From NCBI GenBank assembly GCA_964604955.1, contig CAZSBE010000104.1, positions 1 to 9,926 of the forward strand: 9,926 bases of DNA. Direction: 5' to 3'. This document shows, piece after piece, positions 1 to 6,193 of this stretch; within the stretch, counting starts at the first letter, position 1, and every line of letters begins with the position of its first letter. Below the pieces are notes generated by a model. It did no database searches. It was not told where the DNA came from and saw only the letters and a list, made by a program, of their open reading frames with translations. The position numbers were made by a program, and so were the translations under genes. Origin of the DNA: JALGWA01 sp964604955 (GTDB lineage Bacteria > Arandabacterota > Arandabacteria > Arandabacterales > JALGWA01).

Positions 1-1668
1 ATCCATCTCGACATAGGCGAGGTCTGGGGGAACCCGGGCGAGGACGTTCTCGTTCCGGTTTACATCCAGGACGTGACGGGCTGGGACATTTTTGCCTTCG
101 AGACCGAGATATGCTGGTGCGAGCTCCCAACGGGGCTCATCCAGTACGAGGACTGTCTCCCCGGTGAAGTCCTGCTCGGGTCCAATTGGGCCGCCCCTGC
201 CTGCGGCTTCTGCGATCCCAACTGCGTGACGGTTGCGAGCGCGGGTGCGGGACCGCTCGTGGGCGGAGGCGTTCTGTTCTATCTGAAGTTCCACATCAGC
301 CTGAACGCCAAGCCGGGCATGTGCTGCGACATCTGCTTCACCTACGCCAATGTGTACGACCCGGAGAATCCGCTTGAGGTCTGTCTCGACTGCGGCTGGG
401 TCTGCATCGAGAACTGCGGCATCGGCGGTTCGGTGTACATGTGGTGGTGCGACAACGACCCGTGCTGCGACTGGTATCGCTGGCGCCCGCTCGAGGGCGT
501 GAGGATGCACCTGCACGACTGTGACGGCGCTCTCCAGACCGGCTTCACGGACGCCGACGGCGAGTTCTTCTTCGGCGACCTTCCGCCGATGGACGACTGC
601 GATTACTGCGTCGACATCGACTTCTGCCCGGTCCCGAAGGGCCTGATCACGGCGTATGACGCCTCGATGGTGCTCCGGCACGTGGTTTGCGGCCTGGACC
701 TCACGGCCTGTGAGTTCGAAGTGTGCGATGACGACCAGGAACCGTTCGTGACCCAGACGGTCTATCCGCAGCGGGTCGCGGCGAACGTCAACTGCTCGGA
801 TCTCATCACGGCGTACGATGCGTCGCTGATCCTGCAGTACGTCACCGGGGCGATACCGGCGTTCCCGTGCCCCGACCCGTGGGCGTGGTACATAGTCAAC
901 TCGTGTACTAACTGCGCTCCCGCGTGCCCGTTCTTCTTCGAGTTTGTCGGGGTCTTCATCGGCGACGTATCAGGAGTTCAGAGAGCGGACCTTGTGGCGC
1001 CGGCGTCCACAGCCAACGCCAAGATAGGCATCCCGAGACATTTTGCCGATAAGGTCGAAGTGCCGATCCTCGTACAGAACGTGGCCGATGTTTACTCCAT
1101 CGAGTTCGACCTCAAGTTCAACGCGGGTGATCTCACGGTGATGGACGTTGCATCTGCCGGCATTGCAAGCGGGTTCATGTCCGGCTTCAATGCCGTGAAC
1201 GGTGACCTTCTCATCGCGATGGCCGGGTCAGGGCCCATAAATGGTTCGGGCAGGGTGGCCATGGTCACCTTCCTCAAGAACCGGCCTCTGGTTCCCACCG
1301 TGAGTCCGCGTGTGTCGATCGATAACGGCATGTTCAACGAGGGCAACCCTGAAATGGTCATCCTTGACCACGAACAGGGCAAGGAAGTCTGGAGGCTCGA
1401 CCTCATGCCCGCGTCGCCGAATCCGTTCACGGAACAGACGGCTCTCAGGTTCAGCCTGCCTGAAGCCGCAAACGTCATGCTGGCCATATATAATGTTAAC
1501 GGTCAGCTCGTGCGTTCGCTCGAGAACGGCCAGGTAGCCGCCGGCCATCACAGTGTGAACTGGGACGGTACGGACGATAACGGCGCCAGGGTCGCAAGGG
1601 GCGTCTACTTCTGCAGGATGGAAACGGCTGGCTTCACGGCCACCGAGAAAGTCGTCATGCTGAAGTAG
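1..1668 (+). CDS. Secreted cohesin/dockerin-like modular protein, short type (5' partial)
   Basis: The reading frame is open from base 1, so the signal peptide and start lie upstream; 555 residues are visible. By comparison with the paralogue at 9431, only about 35 N-terminal residues are missing. Modules (approximate residues of the fragment): cohesin-like beta-sandwich 1-138 with a CWC strand (38-40) and a later CCxxC; carboxypeptidase-regulatory-like module 140-196 (TDADGEFFF); two dockerin-like repeats 200-292 (LITAYDASMVLRHV and LITAYDASLILQYV); linker FIGDVSG; second cohesin-like module 340-461 (DVYSIEFDLKF...GRVAMVTF); FlgD-Ig-like sorting tail 465-555 (SPNPF...GVYFCRM...EKVVMLK). There are 29 cysteines, 28 of them before residue 310. 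The likely role is an extracellular scaffold or adhesion protein; this is inferred from modules, and no enzyme domain is seen. A Rho-independent terminator follows 42 nt after the stop. Confidence 0.93.
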   Translation: MHLDIGEVWGNPGEDVLVPVYIQDVTGWDIFAFETEICWCELPTGLIQYEDCLPGEVLLGSNWAAPACGFCDPNCVTVASAGAGPLVGGGVLFYLKFHISLNAKPGMCCDICFTYANVYDPENPLEVCLDCGWVCIENCGIGGSVYMWWCDNDPCCDWYRWRPLEGVRMHLHDCDGALQTGFTDADGEFFFGDLPPMDDCDYCVDIDFCPVPKGLITAYDASMVLRHVVCGLDLTACEFEVCDDDQEPFVTQTVYPQRVAANVNCSDLITAYDASLILQYVTGAIPAFPCPDPWAWYIVNSCTNCAPACPFFFEFVGVFIGDVSGVQRADLVAPASTANAKIGIPRHFADKVEVPILVQNVADVYSIEFDLKFNAGDLTVMDVASAGIASGFMSGFNAVNGDLLIAMAGSGPINGSGRVAMVTFLKNRPLVPTVSPRVSIDNGMFNEGNPEMVILDHEQGKEVWRLDLMPASPNPFTEQTALRFSLPEAANVMLAIYNVNGQLVRSLENGQVAAGHHSVNWDGTDDNGARVARGVYFCRMETAGFTATEKVVMLK

Positions 1669-1682
1669 GTCTTGGTTAACCT

Positions 1683-1709
1683 TAAGGCAATAAGGATGTT
1701 GCCTTATTG
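1683..1709 (+). other. Two overlapping, mutually exclusive short hairpins after the stop codon
   Basis: AAGGCAA (1684-1690) pairs with TTGCCTT (1699-1705). CAATAAGG (1688-1695) pairs equally well with CCTTATTG (1702-1709). The arms overlap, so only one stem can form at a time. No T-run follows, so neither is a terminator by itself. The element sits between the stop of the first gene and its real terminator and may act as a 3'-UTR stem. Function unknown. Confidence 0.4.
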
Positions 1710-1710
1710 A

Positions 1711-1758
1711 GAACCGGGGCTCTGAGGGTAAAACCCAGGGGCCCCGGTTCCGTTTTTT
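1711..1758 (+). terminator. Rho-independent terminator of the first gene
   Basis: A perfect 10-bp stem, GAACCGGGGC (1711-1720) with GCCCCGGTTC (1741-1750), is extended inward by wobble pairs and GGGT/ACCC around an AAA loop. Six T residues follow at 1753-1758. It ends the transcript of the upstream gene and separates it from the promoter at 1867. Confidence 0.9.
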
Positions 1759-1815
1759 GAGCCCGCTGCCTCCATGCTAACTCCTTGGAAGACAAGGGAT
1801 TGGCGGAGCCCCGCC

Positions 1816-1848
1816 TGTAGCGGCAACTGAATCTGCCCGGCCGCTGCA
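1816..1848. repeat. Imperfect inverted repeat in the intergenic region
   Basis: TGTAGCGGC (1816-1824) can pair with GCCGCTGCA (1840-1848) with one G-T wobble and a 15-nt loop. It lies between the terminator at 1711-1758 and the promoter at 1867. No T-run follows, and no gene is evident in 1759-1866. It could be an operator or incidental; little more can be said. Confidence 0.3.
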
Positions 1849-1866
1849 TTATGCCCCCCCGATCAG

Positions 1867-1895
1867 TTGACATATCTCAAGACTTATGATAAACT
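1867..1895 (+). promoter_or_regulatory. Sigma70-type promoter with extended -10 for the first VWA-cohesin gene
   Basis: There is a perfect -35 TTGACA (1867-1872), a 17-nt spacer, and -10 TAAACT (1890-1895) preceded by the extended-10 motif TGA (1887-1889). The predicted start of transcription is near 1902, giving a leader of about 250 nt before the ATG at 2155. The same architecture recurs before the other genes with visible upstream regions, which strengthens the call. Confidence 0.75.
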
Positions 1896-1901
1896 TTAAT
1901 T

Positions 1902-2154
1902 GTTCGGGAGAGATCAAGTAAGACCTCGCGTTGGGAAGTGGTTCCACACGGACGTGCACAAAATCGAATAGTCCATGGATTTTTGCATATTACGGTGAAG
2001 TCAATAGTCAGGCCAGCAAAGCGGGAACAGCCGACGATTTCACGAACGAGGAGGTGTCTTCGACTGAGAGTTGCTAAAGGGGACGTGCCGGTAGCGGCGT
2101 GTCACCGATGCTTCGGTCGGCAAACCACCTATGTTGTGGAAAGGAGAGGAGACA
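1902..2154 (+). promoter_or_regulatory. Long structured 5' leader of the first VWA-cohesin gene
   Basis: This is the untranslated stretch between the predicted transcription start and the ATG. A 10-bp stem with one bulged C forms from TGCA-C-AAAATC (1955-1965) and GATTTT-TGCA (1978-1987). Near the 3' end, ACCGA (2104-2108) pairs with TCGGT (2113-2117), and the same ACCG could instead pair with CGGT at 2089-2092. No known riboswitch class is recognised and no convincing small gene is present. The boundary rests on the predicted promoter. Confidence 0.4.
2140..2146 (+). promoter_or_regulatory. Shine-Dalgarno site that fixes the start at 2155
   Basis: AAAGGAG lies 8 nt before ATG 2155. An in-frame ATG at 2131 is upstream of this site and would give an N-terminus with three acidic/charged residues ahead of the signal peptide. 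The Shine-Dalgarno and the clean signal peptide both favour 2155. Confidence 0.85.
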
Positions 2155-5094
2155 ATGCAGCGGAGTACTGTTAGCAGGGTACATCTATATACCCTGGTCG
2201 TGCTCTCGGTCGTGGCGGTTTCGGCTGTTTCGATTCTCGCCACGGAGGCTACCTATGATCAGGTAGCGGATTACCAGCCGGATGGAAACGGCTTCAGCCC
2301 CAAGGTGCCCATGAGGGCCTATCCGGCGTACAGGCCGGCTCCACTTCTCGGGGGGGCGCCGCTCGGCGCGACTCTCACGCCAGAGTCCCTGGACGTCTGG
2401 CTCAGCCCGGGCCAGGCCGTCGTCGAGGATAAGCTCCTCTTCATCCCCAAGGACGAGCTTCCGTCCAAGGCCGACATACTGATATGTTTCGACCTCACGG
2501 GGAGCATGGGAGGCGAGCTCGAAGAGGTCAAGAAGAACGCCATCGACATCATGGAAGGCGTAAGGGCGCTGGTTCCCGATACCTATTTCGGCGTCATATC
2601 CCATCAGGACTATCCGGGCGCTTACAGCGGGTGCGGGTACGGCGCGCAGTACGGCGACCCGGCGGACGGCGATACTCCGTATGCACTCAACAGGCCGATG
2701 ACCTCCGACATCGTCTCCGTGCATAATGCCATCAACGGGCTCTCCCTGGGCGACGGCGCCGACGGGCCGGAGTCATACAGCCGCGCGCTTCACGCGACCT
2801 ACTCCGACAGGGGAATACTCTGGAGGCCGGATGCCAAGAAGATAGTCATCCAGTGGGGAGACAACGTTCCGCATGACTGCAATTACGGCGACTGCAACGG
2901 TCTGGCCGGAACGACGGGCCCGGACCCGGGCCCCGACGCGGTCGCGGGCAACGGCGACGACCTGGAGATACTTAAGGTCATAGACGCCATGGACGACGCC
3001 GGCATAACGCTCGTGTCGATGTACAGCGGCCTCTCGGCCAACAGGCTCAAGCTCTGGGACTGCCTTGCGGGCAGGACCGGCGGTGAGGCCTTCGAACTCA
3101 ATCCCGACGGCACCGTGGTCGGCGACGTCGATATCACCGATTACATAGTCGCTGCGATCACCGGGCAGTTCAAGGAAATCCACAACCTCACGCTCCGGGT
3201 TTGCGATGAGAAGTATGCGGACTGGCTCATAGACGTCGACCCGGACGCGTATATAGATGTGGTCCTGGACCAGGATCACAACTTCCCGTTCACCATCACC
3301 ATCGCGGTGCCGGAAGGCACCGAGCCCGGCGACTACTGCTTCGAGATCTGCGCTGTCGGTGACGGCGCCGTTTACGCCAGGCAGAATGTCTGTATCCACG
3401 TGAGGCCGGACGAGTGCTTCGAGATAGGCATAGGCGACGCAACCGGCAATGCCGGCGAGGTCGTGCGCGTGCCGGTGACGGTGCAGGAGACGGACGGATG
3501 GGGCATAAACCTCGTCGACCTGGACATCTGCTGGTGTCCCGACAAGGACTCGCCCATAACGCTGGCAGGCTTCGCTCCGGGTTCGATGATGAGCGAGAAC
3601 GACCTCGAGGTCAACGCCTCCGGCACGGGCAGGAACTGCCTGAGCTTCGTGGCCAAGTCCGAGAAGCCTCTCGTAGGCAGCGGCACGCTCTTCTACATCG
3701 ACTTCGCTATCAACCAGGAAGCCCTCCCGTGCGAGTGCTGCAACGTGATCTTCGCGTCCATCAACTTCAACAACTCCCAGTTCATCGAAATATGTCCGGA
3801 GGACGGCTCCGTATGCCTGGCCAGCTGCCAGGTCGACGGCTACGTCAACAACTGGTACTGCGACGACAGCGGGGGGGACCCGGTCCTGACCGACCCGATC
3901 CCCGGCGTGGAGATGATCGTCAACCTGCGCTGCGGCGATATCAACCTGCCGCCGACCCCGCCCCTTGCGACGACGTATACCGACGAGTCCGGCTACTACA
4001 ACTTTGAATGTCTCGCCCCGCTCAACAACGAGCCGCGCGGACTGAACGGCGGCGGCTGCGAGTACTGCGTCGAGCCGGGCGAGGTGGATTTCCCCGACGG
4101 CTGGATCTCGGCGTATGACGCCTCCCTGATCCTCCAGTTCCTCAAGGGGTATGATCTGCTTGAGAAGTGCCCCTTCGACTTTGGCTATGTCGCCCTGCCC
4201 CAGAGGGTCGCGGCCGATGTCGACTGCGGCAGCAGCATTCTGGAGGCTGACGCGGACCTGATACTCGAGCATGTCGTGGGCCTGATCGCCGAGTTCTCCG
4301 GGTGTCCCCCGTACGTCTGGGTGCCCGATAAGTACTGCACGCCCGAGTGTCCGGATGAATTGGACTTCATCGGCGTTCTCAAGGGTGACGTTTCGGGTCC
4401 TATGCCTGCCCCGGTGCTGCCCACCGGCTACATCAAGCTGGGCATACCGAGGCACTATTACAACGGCCCGGTCGGCTTCGTTGAGATACCCGTCAAGGTC
4501 AGGGAGACGACAGACGTGTTCTCGATAGAATTCCTGATGAATTACGACGCCGCCAAACTCACCCTCGTCTCGGTCGAGACCGCGGGGGTCGCGTCGGCCT
4601 TCAGCGTGGCGCATAACGACCTCGGGGGTTCGGTCATGGTGGCGATGGCCGGTTCCGATAGCTTCTCGGGCGGTGGCAGGGTGGCGATGGTGACGTTCCA
4701 GAAGAACGGCCTCATCGTGCCCGTGGCGCAGAATTCGGTGGGCCTGGACGAAGCGCTGTTCAATGAGGGCGATCCGCCCTGTACCATTGAGGGCCATGAC
4801 TACGACGCCGAAATCGTCAGATTCGGGCTCGGCCCGGTAACGCCGAACCCGTTTGCCGACGGTACCGTTATAACTTACAGCGCGCCCAAGGCCGCCGGCG
4901 TTTCGCTCAAGATCTACAACGTGCACGGCCAGGTCGTGCGCGACGTCTTCAGCGGAGAGGTCGCAGCGGGTGTCCACCAGATCTCCTGGGACGGCCGCGA
5001 TGACTCGGGGGCCAGGGTCGCGAGAGGCGTCTATTTCTGCAGAATGGAAACGGGTTCGTTCTCGGCCACCGAGAAACTCGTCTTTCTCAAATAG
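2155..5094 (+). CDS. Secreted integrin-beta-like VWA / cohesin / dockerin scaffold protein, long type
   Basis: 979 residues. The signal peptide is about 1-29 (MQRSTVSRVHLYTLVVL..., cleavage likely after SILA). Next is a VWA domain, 106-337, with MIDAS-type DLTGS (D113, T115, S117), D152, a DGPE motif (D203, P205, E206) and WGD (D236). The order and spacing match the integrin beta I-like domain. An Ig-like sandwich follows at 341-417. The shared backbone is then: cysteine-rich cohesin-like module 420-559 (CWC, CECC), carboxypeptidase-regulatory-like 560-622, dockerin-like pair 637-719 (the first repeat, ISAYDASLILQF, is typical; the second is degenerate, LEADADLILEHV), GDVSG linker 744-748, cysteine-poor cohesin-like module 758-887, and FlgD-Ig-like tail 889-979. 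It has 31 cysteines, 29 before the second cohesin. It likely works outside the cell in adhesion or matrix assembly, which is inferred from modules. It has its own promoter and terminator. Confidence 0.95.
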   Translation: MQRSTVSRVHLYTLVVLSVVAVSAVSILATEATYDQVADYQPDGNGFSPKVPMRAYPAYRPAPLLGGAPLGATLTPESLDVWLSPGQAVVEDKLLFIPKDELPSKADILICFDLTGSMGGELEEVKKNAIDIMEGVRALVPDTYFGVISHQDYPGAYSGCGYGAQYGDPADGDTPYALNRPMTSDIVSVHNAINGLSLGDGADGPESYSRALHATYSDRGILWRPDAKKIVIQWGDNVPHDCNYGDCNGLAGTTGPDPGPDAVAGNGDDLEILKVIDAMDDAGITLVSMYSGLSANRLKLWDCLAGRTGGEAFELNPDGTVVGDVDITDYIVAAITGQFKEIHNLTLRVCDEKYADWLIDVDPDAYIDVVLDQDHNFPFTITIAVPEGTEPGDYCFEICAVGDGAVYARQNVCIHVRPDECFEIGIGDATGNAGEVVRVPVTVQETDGWGINLVDLDICWCPDKDSPITLAGFAPGSMMSENDLEVNASGTGRNCLSFVAKSEKPLVGSGTLFYIDFAINQEALPCECCNVIFASINFNNSQFIEICPEDGSVCLASCQVDGYVNNWYCDDSGGDPVLTDPIPGVEMIVNLRCGDINLPPTPPLATTYTDESGYYNFECLAPLNNEPRGLNGGGCEYCVEPGEVDFPDGWISAYDASLILQFLKGYDLLEKCPFDFGYVALPQRVAADVDCGSSILEADADLILEHVVGLIAEFSGCPPYVWVPDKYCTPECPDELDFIGVLKGDVSGPMPAPVLPTGYIKLGIPRHYYNGPVGFVEIPVKVRETTDVFSIEFLMNYDAAKLTLVSVETAGVASAFSVAHNDLGGSVMVAMAGSDSFSGGGRVAMVTFQKNGLIVPVAQNSVGLDEALFNEGDPPCTIEGHDYDAEIVRFGLGPVTPNPFADGTVITYSAPKAAGVSLKIYNVHGQVVRDVFSGEVAAGVHQISWDGRDDSGARVARGVYFCRMETGSFSATEKLVFLK

Positions 5095-5116
5095 CAGGCC
5101 TTAACTCTAACCCGGG

Positions 5117-5150
5117 AAGGGCAGGTTCTTAGGAACCTGCCCTTTTCTTT
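5117..5150 (+). terminator. Rho-independent terminator of the first VWA-cohesin gene
   Basis: A perfect 12-bp stem, AAGGGCAGGTTC (5117-5128) with GAACCTGCCCTT (5133-5144), has a TTAG tetraloop. The T-rich tract TTTTCTTT follows at 5143-5150. It begins 22 nt after the stop codon. Confidence 0.93.
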
Positions 5151-5172
5151 GCGGCCCGGAAATGCATATTGG

Positions 5173-5201
5173 TTGATTTCGTAAGGGATTTCTGATAATC
5201 T
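5173..5201 (+). promoter_or_regulatory. Sigma70-type promoter with extended -10 for the small cohesin gene
   Basis: TTGATT (5173-5178), a 17-nt spacer and TAATCT (5196-5201) are preceded by TGA (5193-5195). This is weaker than the neighbours at both hexamers, but the TGATAATCT box closely resembles TGATAAACT before the 2155 gene. Predicted leader is about 64 nt. Confidence 0.6.
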
Positions 5202-5271
5202 CATTATGCTGTTATGCGAGATAGCGGCTTGAAGCCACTGGGCGCCGGGGGACCGGTCAGGGGAGGGTATA

Positions 5272-5910
5272 ATGTTAAAGACAGGATTGACTTGGGCCGG
5301 CGTCTGTTTGACCGCCGTGCTGTTCATGGCCTCGAGCGCGGGCGCTTCTGCGGTAAACATGTCGATTCCCGATACTACGGCCGGCAGGGGTGACACGCTG
5401 TGGATCCCGGTATGGTCGACCGACATTACGGATTCGAATGTCTATTCCTACCAGTTTGTCATCTCTTTTGATTCCACCTTCATAGGCATAGTAGGCGTTA
5501 CCAGCGATGGAGCCATCACGGATGCCGGGCCCTGGATGGCCCCCACCTGGCATATAATCGAAGGCGAGGACTCCCTCAGGGTGGCCAGCGCGGGAACGGA
5601 GCCGCTCTCGGGCCAGGGGTTGTTCGTCAGCGTGGGCGTCCGCGTTCTGGATACGGCGCCGTCGGATTCCAGCATGTACCTCGGACTGCACCATTACATT
5701 CTGAATGAGGGCATACCGTCGGTATCCACCGACGGCGGGTATGTATTCATCACCACGGTGGGCGTCGACCGCCCGGCTGAGGACGGCGGNNNNNNNNNNN
5801 NNNNNNNNNNNNNNNNNNNNNNNNNNNNNNNNNNNNNNNNNNNNNNNNNNNNNNNNNNNNNNNNNNNNNNNNNNNNNNNNNNNNNNNNNAAGGTCTGCAT
5901 TCTGAGGTAG
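5272..5910 (+). CDS. Small secreted single-cohesin protein with sorting-like tail hidden by the assembly gap
   Basis: The ATG has GGGAGG (5261-5266) 5 nt upstream. Signal peptide residues are about 1-26 (MLKTGLTWAGVCLTAVLF, ending ASA). A single cohesin-like beta-sandwich covers about 28-165 (DTLWIPVWSTDI, SYQFVISFDSTFIGIVGV, LNEGIPSV, GGYVFITT). The linker VGVDRPAEDG then runs into 100 N. After the gap the frame reads KVCILR and stops, matching EKVVMLK, EKLVFLK and EKLVLLR at the ends of the sister proteins. The gap therefore most likely hides a FlgD-Ig-like tail of about 80 residues, and the true gap should exceed 100 nt. Before the gap it has a single cysteine, inside the signal peptide, unlike its cysteine-rich neighbours. 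It may be a simple cohesin partner for the dockerin-like modules nearby (inference). No clear terminator is seen after the stop. Confidence 0.85.
   Translation: MLKTGLTWAGVCLTAVLFMASSAGASAVNMSIPDTTAGRGDTLWIPVWSTDITDSNVYSYQFVISFDSTFIGIVGVTSDGAITDAGPWMAPTWHIIEGEDSLRVASAGTEPLSGQGLFVSVGVRVLDTAPSDSSMYLGLHHYILNEGIPSVSTDGGYVFITTVGVDRPAEDGXXXXXXXXXXXXXXXXXXXXXXXXXXXXXXXXXXKVCILR
5790..5889. other. Assembly gap (100 N)
   Basis: Exactly 100 N, the usual placeholder for a scaffold gap of unknown size. It lies inside the small cohesin gene. That the frame is kept across it is not evidence about its true length. Confidence 0.98.
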
Positions 5911-6020
5911 GTTTCCGTTTTTCCAAAATCCGGCCCGCTATATCTCAAAATCGCCGGCTCGGCTTATTTCTGATTGACTTGGCAACGTCATTCCTGCGCG
6001 GTCAGCACCACGATTTCCCG

Positions 6021-6052
6021 TATTGTGACATTACGTACAATATATTGACATT
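6021..6052. repeat. Imperfect 12-nt direct repeat with 20-nt period overlapping the -35 box
   Basis: TATTGTGACATT (6021-6032) and TATATTGACATT (6041-6052) match at 10 of 12 positions and start exactly 20 nt apart, about two helical turns. TATTGT (6021-6026) and ACAATA (6037-6042) also form an inverted repeat, and CAATATATTG (6038-6047) is a perfect palindrome that overlaps the -35 hexamer. This is a plausible regulator site; no regulator family is recognised. Confidence 0.4.
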
Positions 6053-6074
6053 TGCGCCTGAGTCGTGCTACAAT
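6045..6074 (+). promoter_or_regulatory. Strong sigma70-type promoter with extended -10 for the second VWA-cohesin gene
   Basis: A perfect TTGACA (6045-6050), an 18-nt spacer and TACAAT (6069-6074, five of six consensus bases) are preceded by TGC (6066-6068). The predicted transcription start is near 6081, giving a leader of about 128 nt. This is the best match of the four promoters in the window. Confidence 0.8.
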
Positions 6075-6083
6075 ACCCTGCCG

Positions 6084-6108
6084 ATACAAGGGGCCAGTTC
6101 CCCTGTAT
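6084..6108 (+). other. Stem-loop at the extreme 5' end of the predicted transcript
   Basis: ATACA-A-GGGG (6084-6093) pairs with CCCC-TGTAT (6100-6108): nine base pairs, one bulged A and a six-base loop. It begins about 3 nt after the predicted transcription start, where 5'-terminal stems are known to stabilise some bacterial mRNAs. Function here is inferred. Confidence 0.45.
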
Positions 6109-6193
6109 ACTTGTGCTTCAATACTACGCAATCGGGGCGCGGATTGAGCCGTCGGGAAGCTGCTTTCGGTATCCCTCTGCGTTCCGGAACGGG

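Noticed and set aside
1393..1665. Firm assignment of the tails to type IX secretion
   Set aside because: The tails resemble FlgD-Ig/type-A-like sorting domains, but no secretion machinery is in the window and the lineage is uncertain, so the route is left open.
2088..2110. Resemblance to the 3' part of a cyclic-di-GMP-I (GEMM) riboswitch (GGTAGCGG...ACCGATG)
   Set aside because: The required upstream GGCAAACC and GACGCAAAGCC elements and their spacing are not found, so the aptamer cannot be assembled. An Infernal search would settle it.
2131..2154. Upstream in-frame ATG as the start of the first VWA-cohesin gene
   Set aside because: It precedes the Shine-Dalgarno AAAGGAG, and the 8 extra residues would spoil the signal peptide. 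ATG 2155 fits better.
2773..4977. Very long open frame on the minus strand opposite the first VWA-cohesin gene
   Set aside because: It lies wholly antisense to a gene with clear domains, a Shine-Dalgarno and paralogues. Its translation has no recognisable module. Long antisense frames are expected opposite GC-rich codon usage.
5911..6020. Terminator after the small cohesin gene (CCGGC at 5930-5934 with GCCGG at 5953-5957)
   Set aside because: The stem is only 5 bp with an 18-nt loop and lacks a following T-run.
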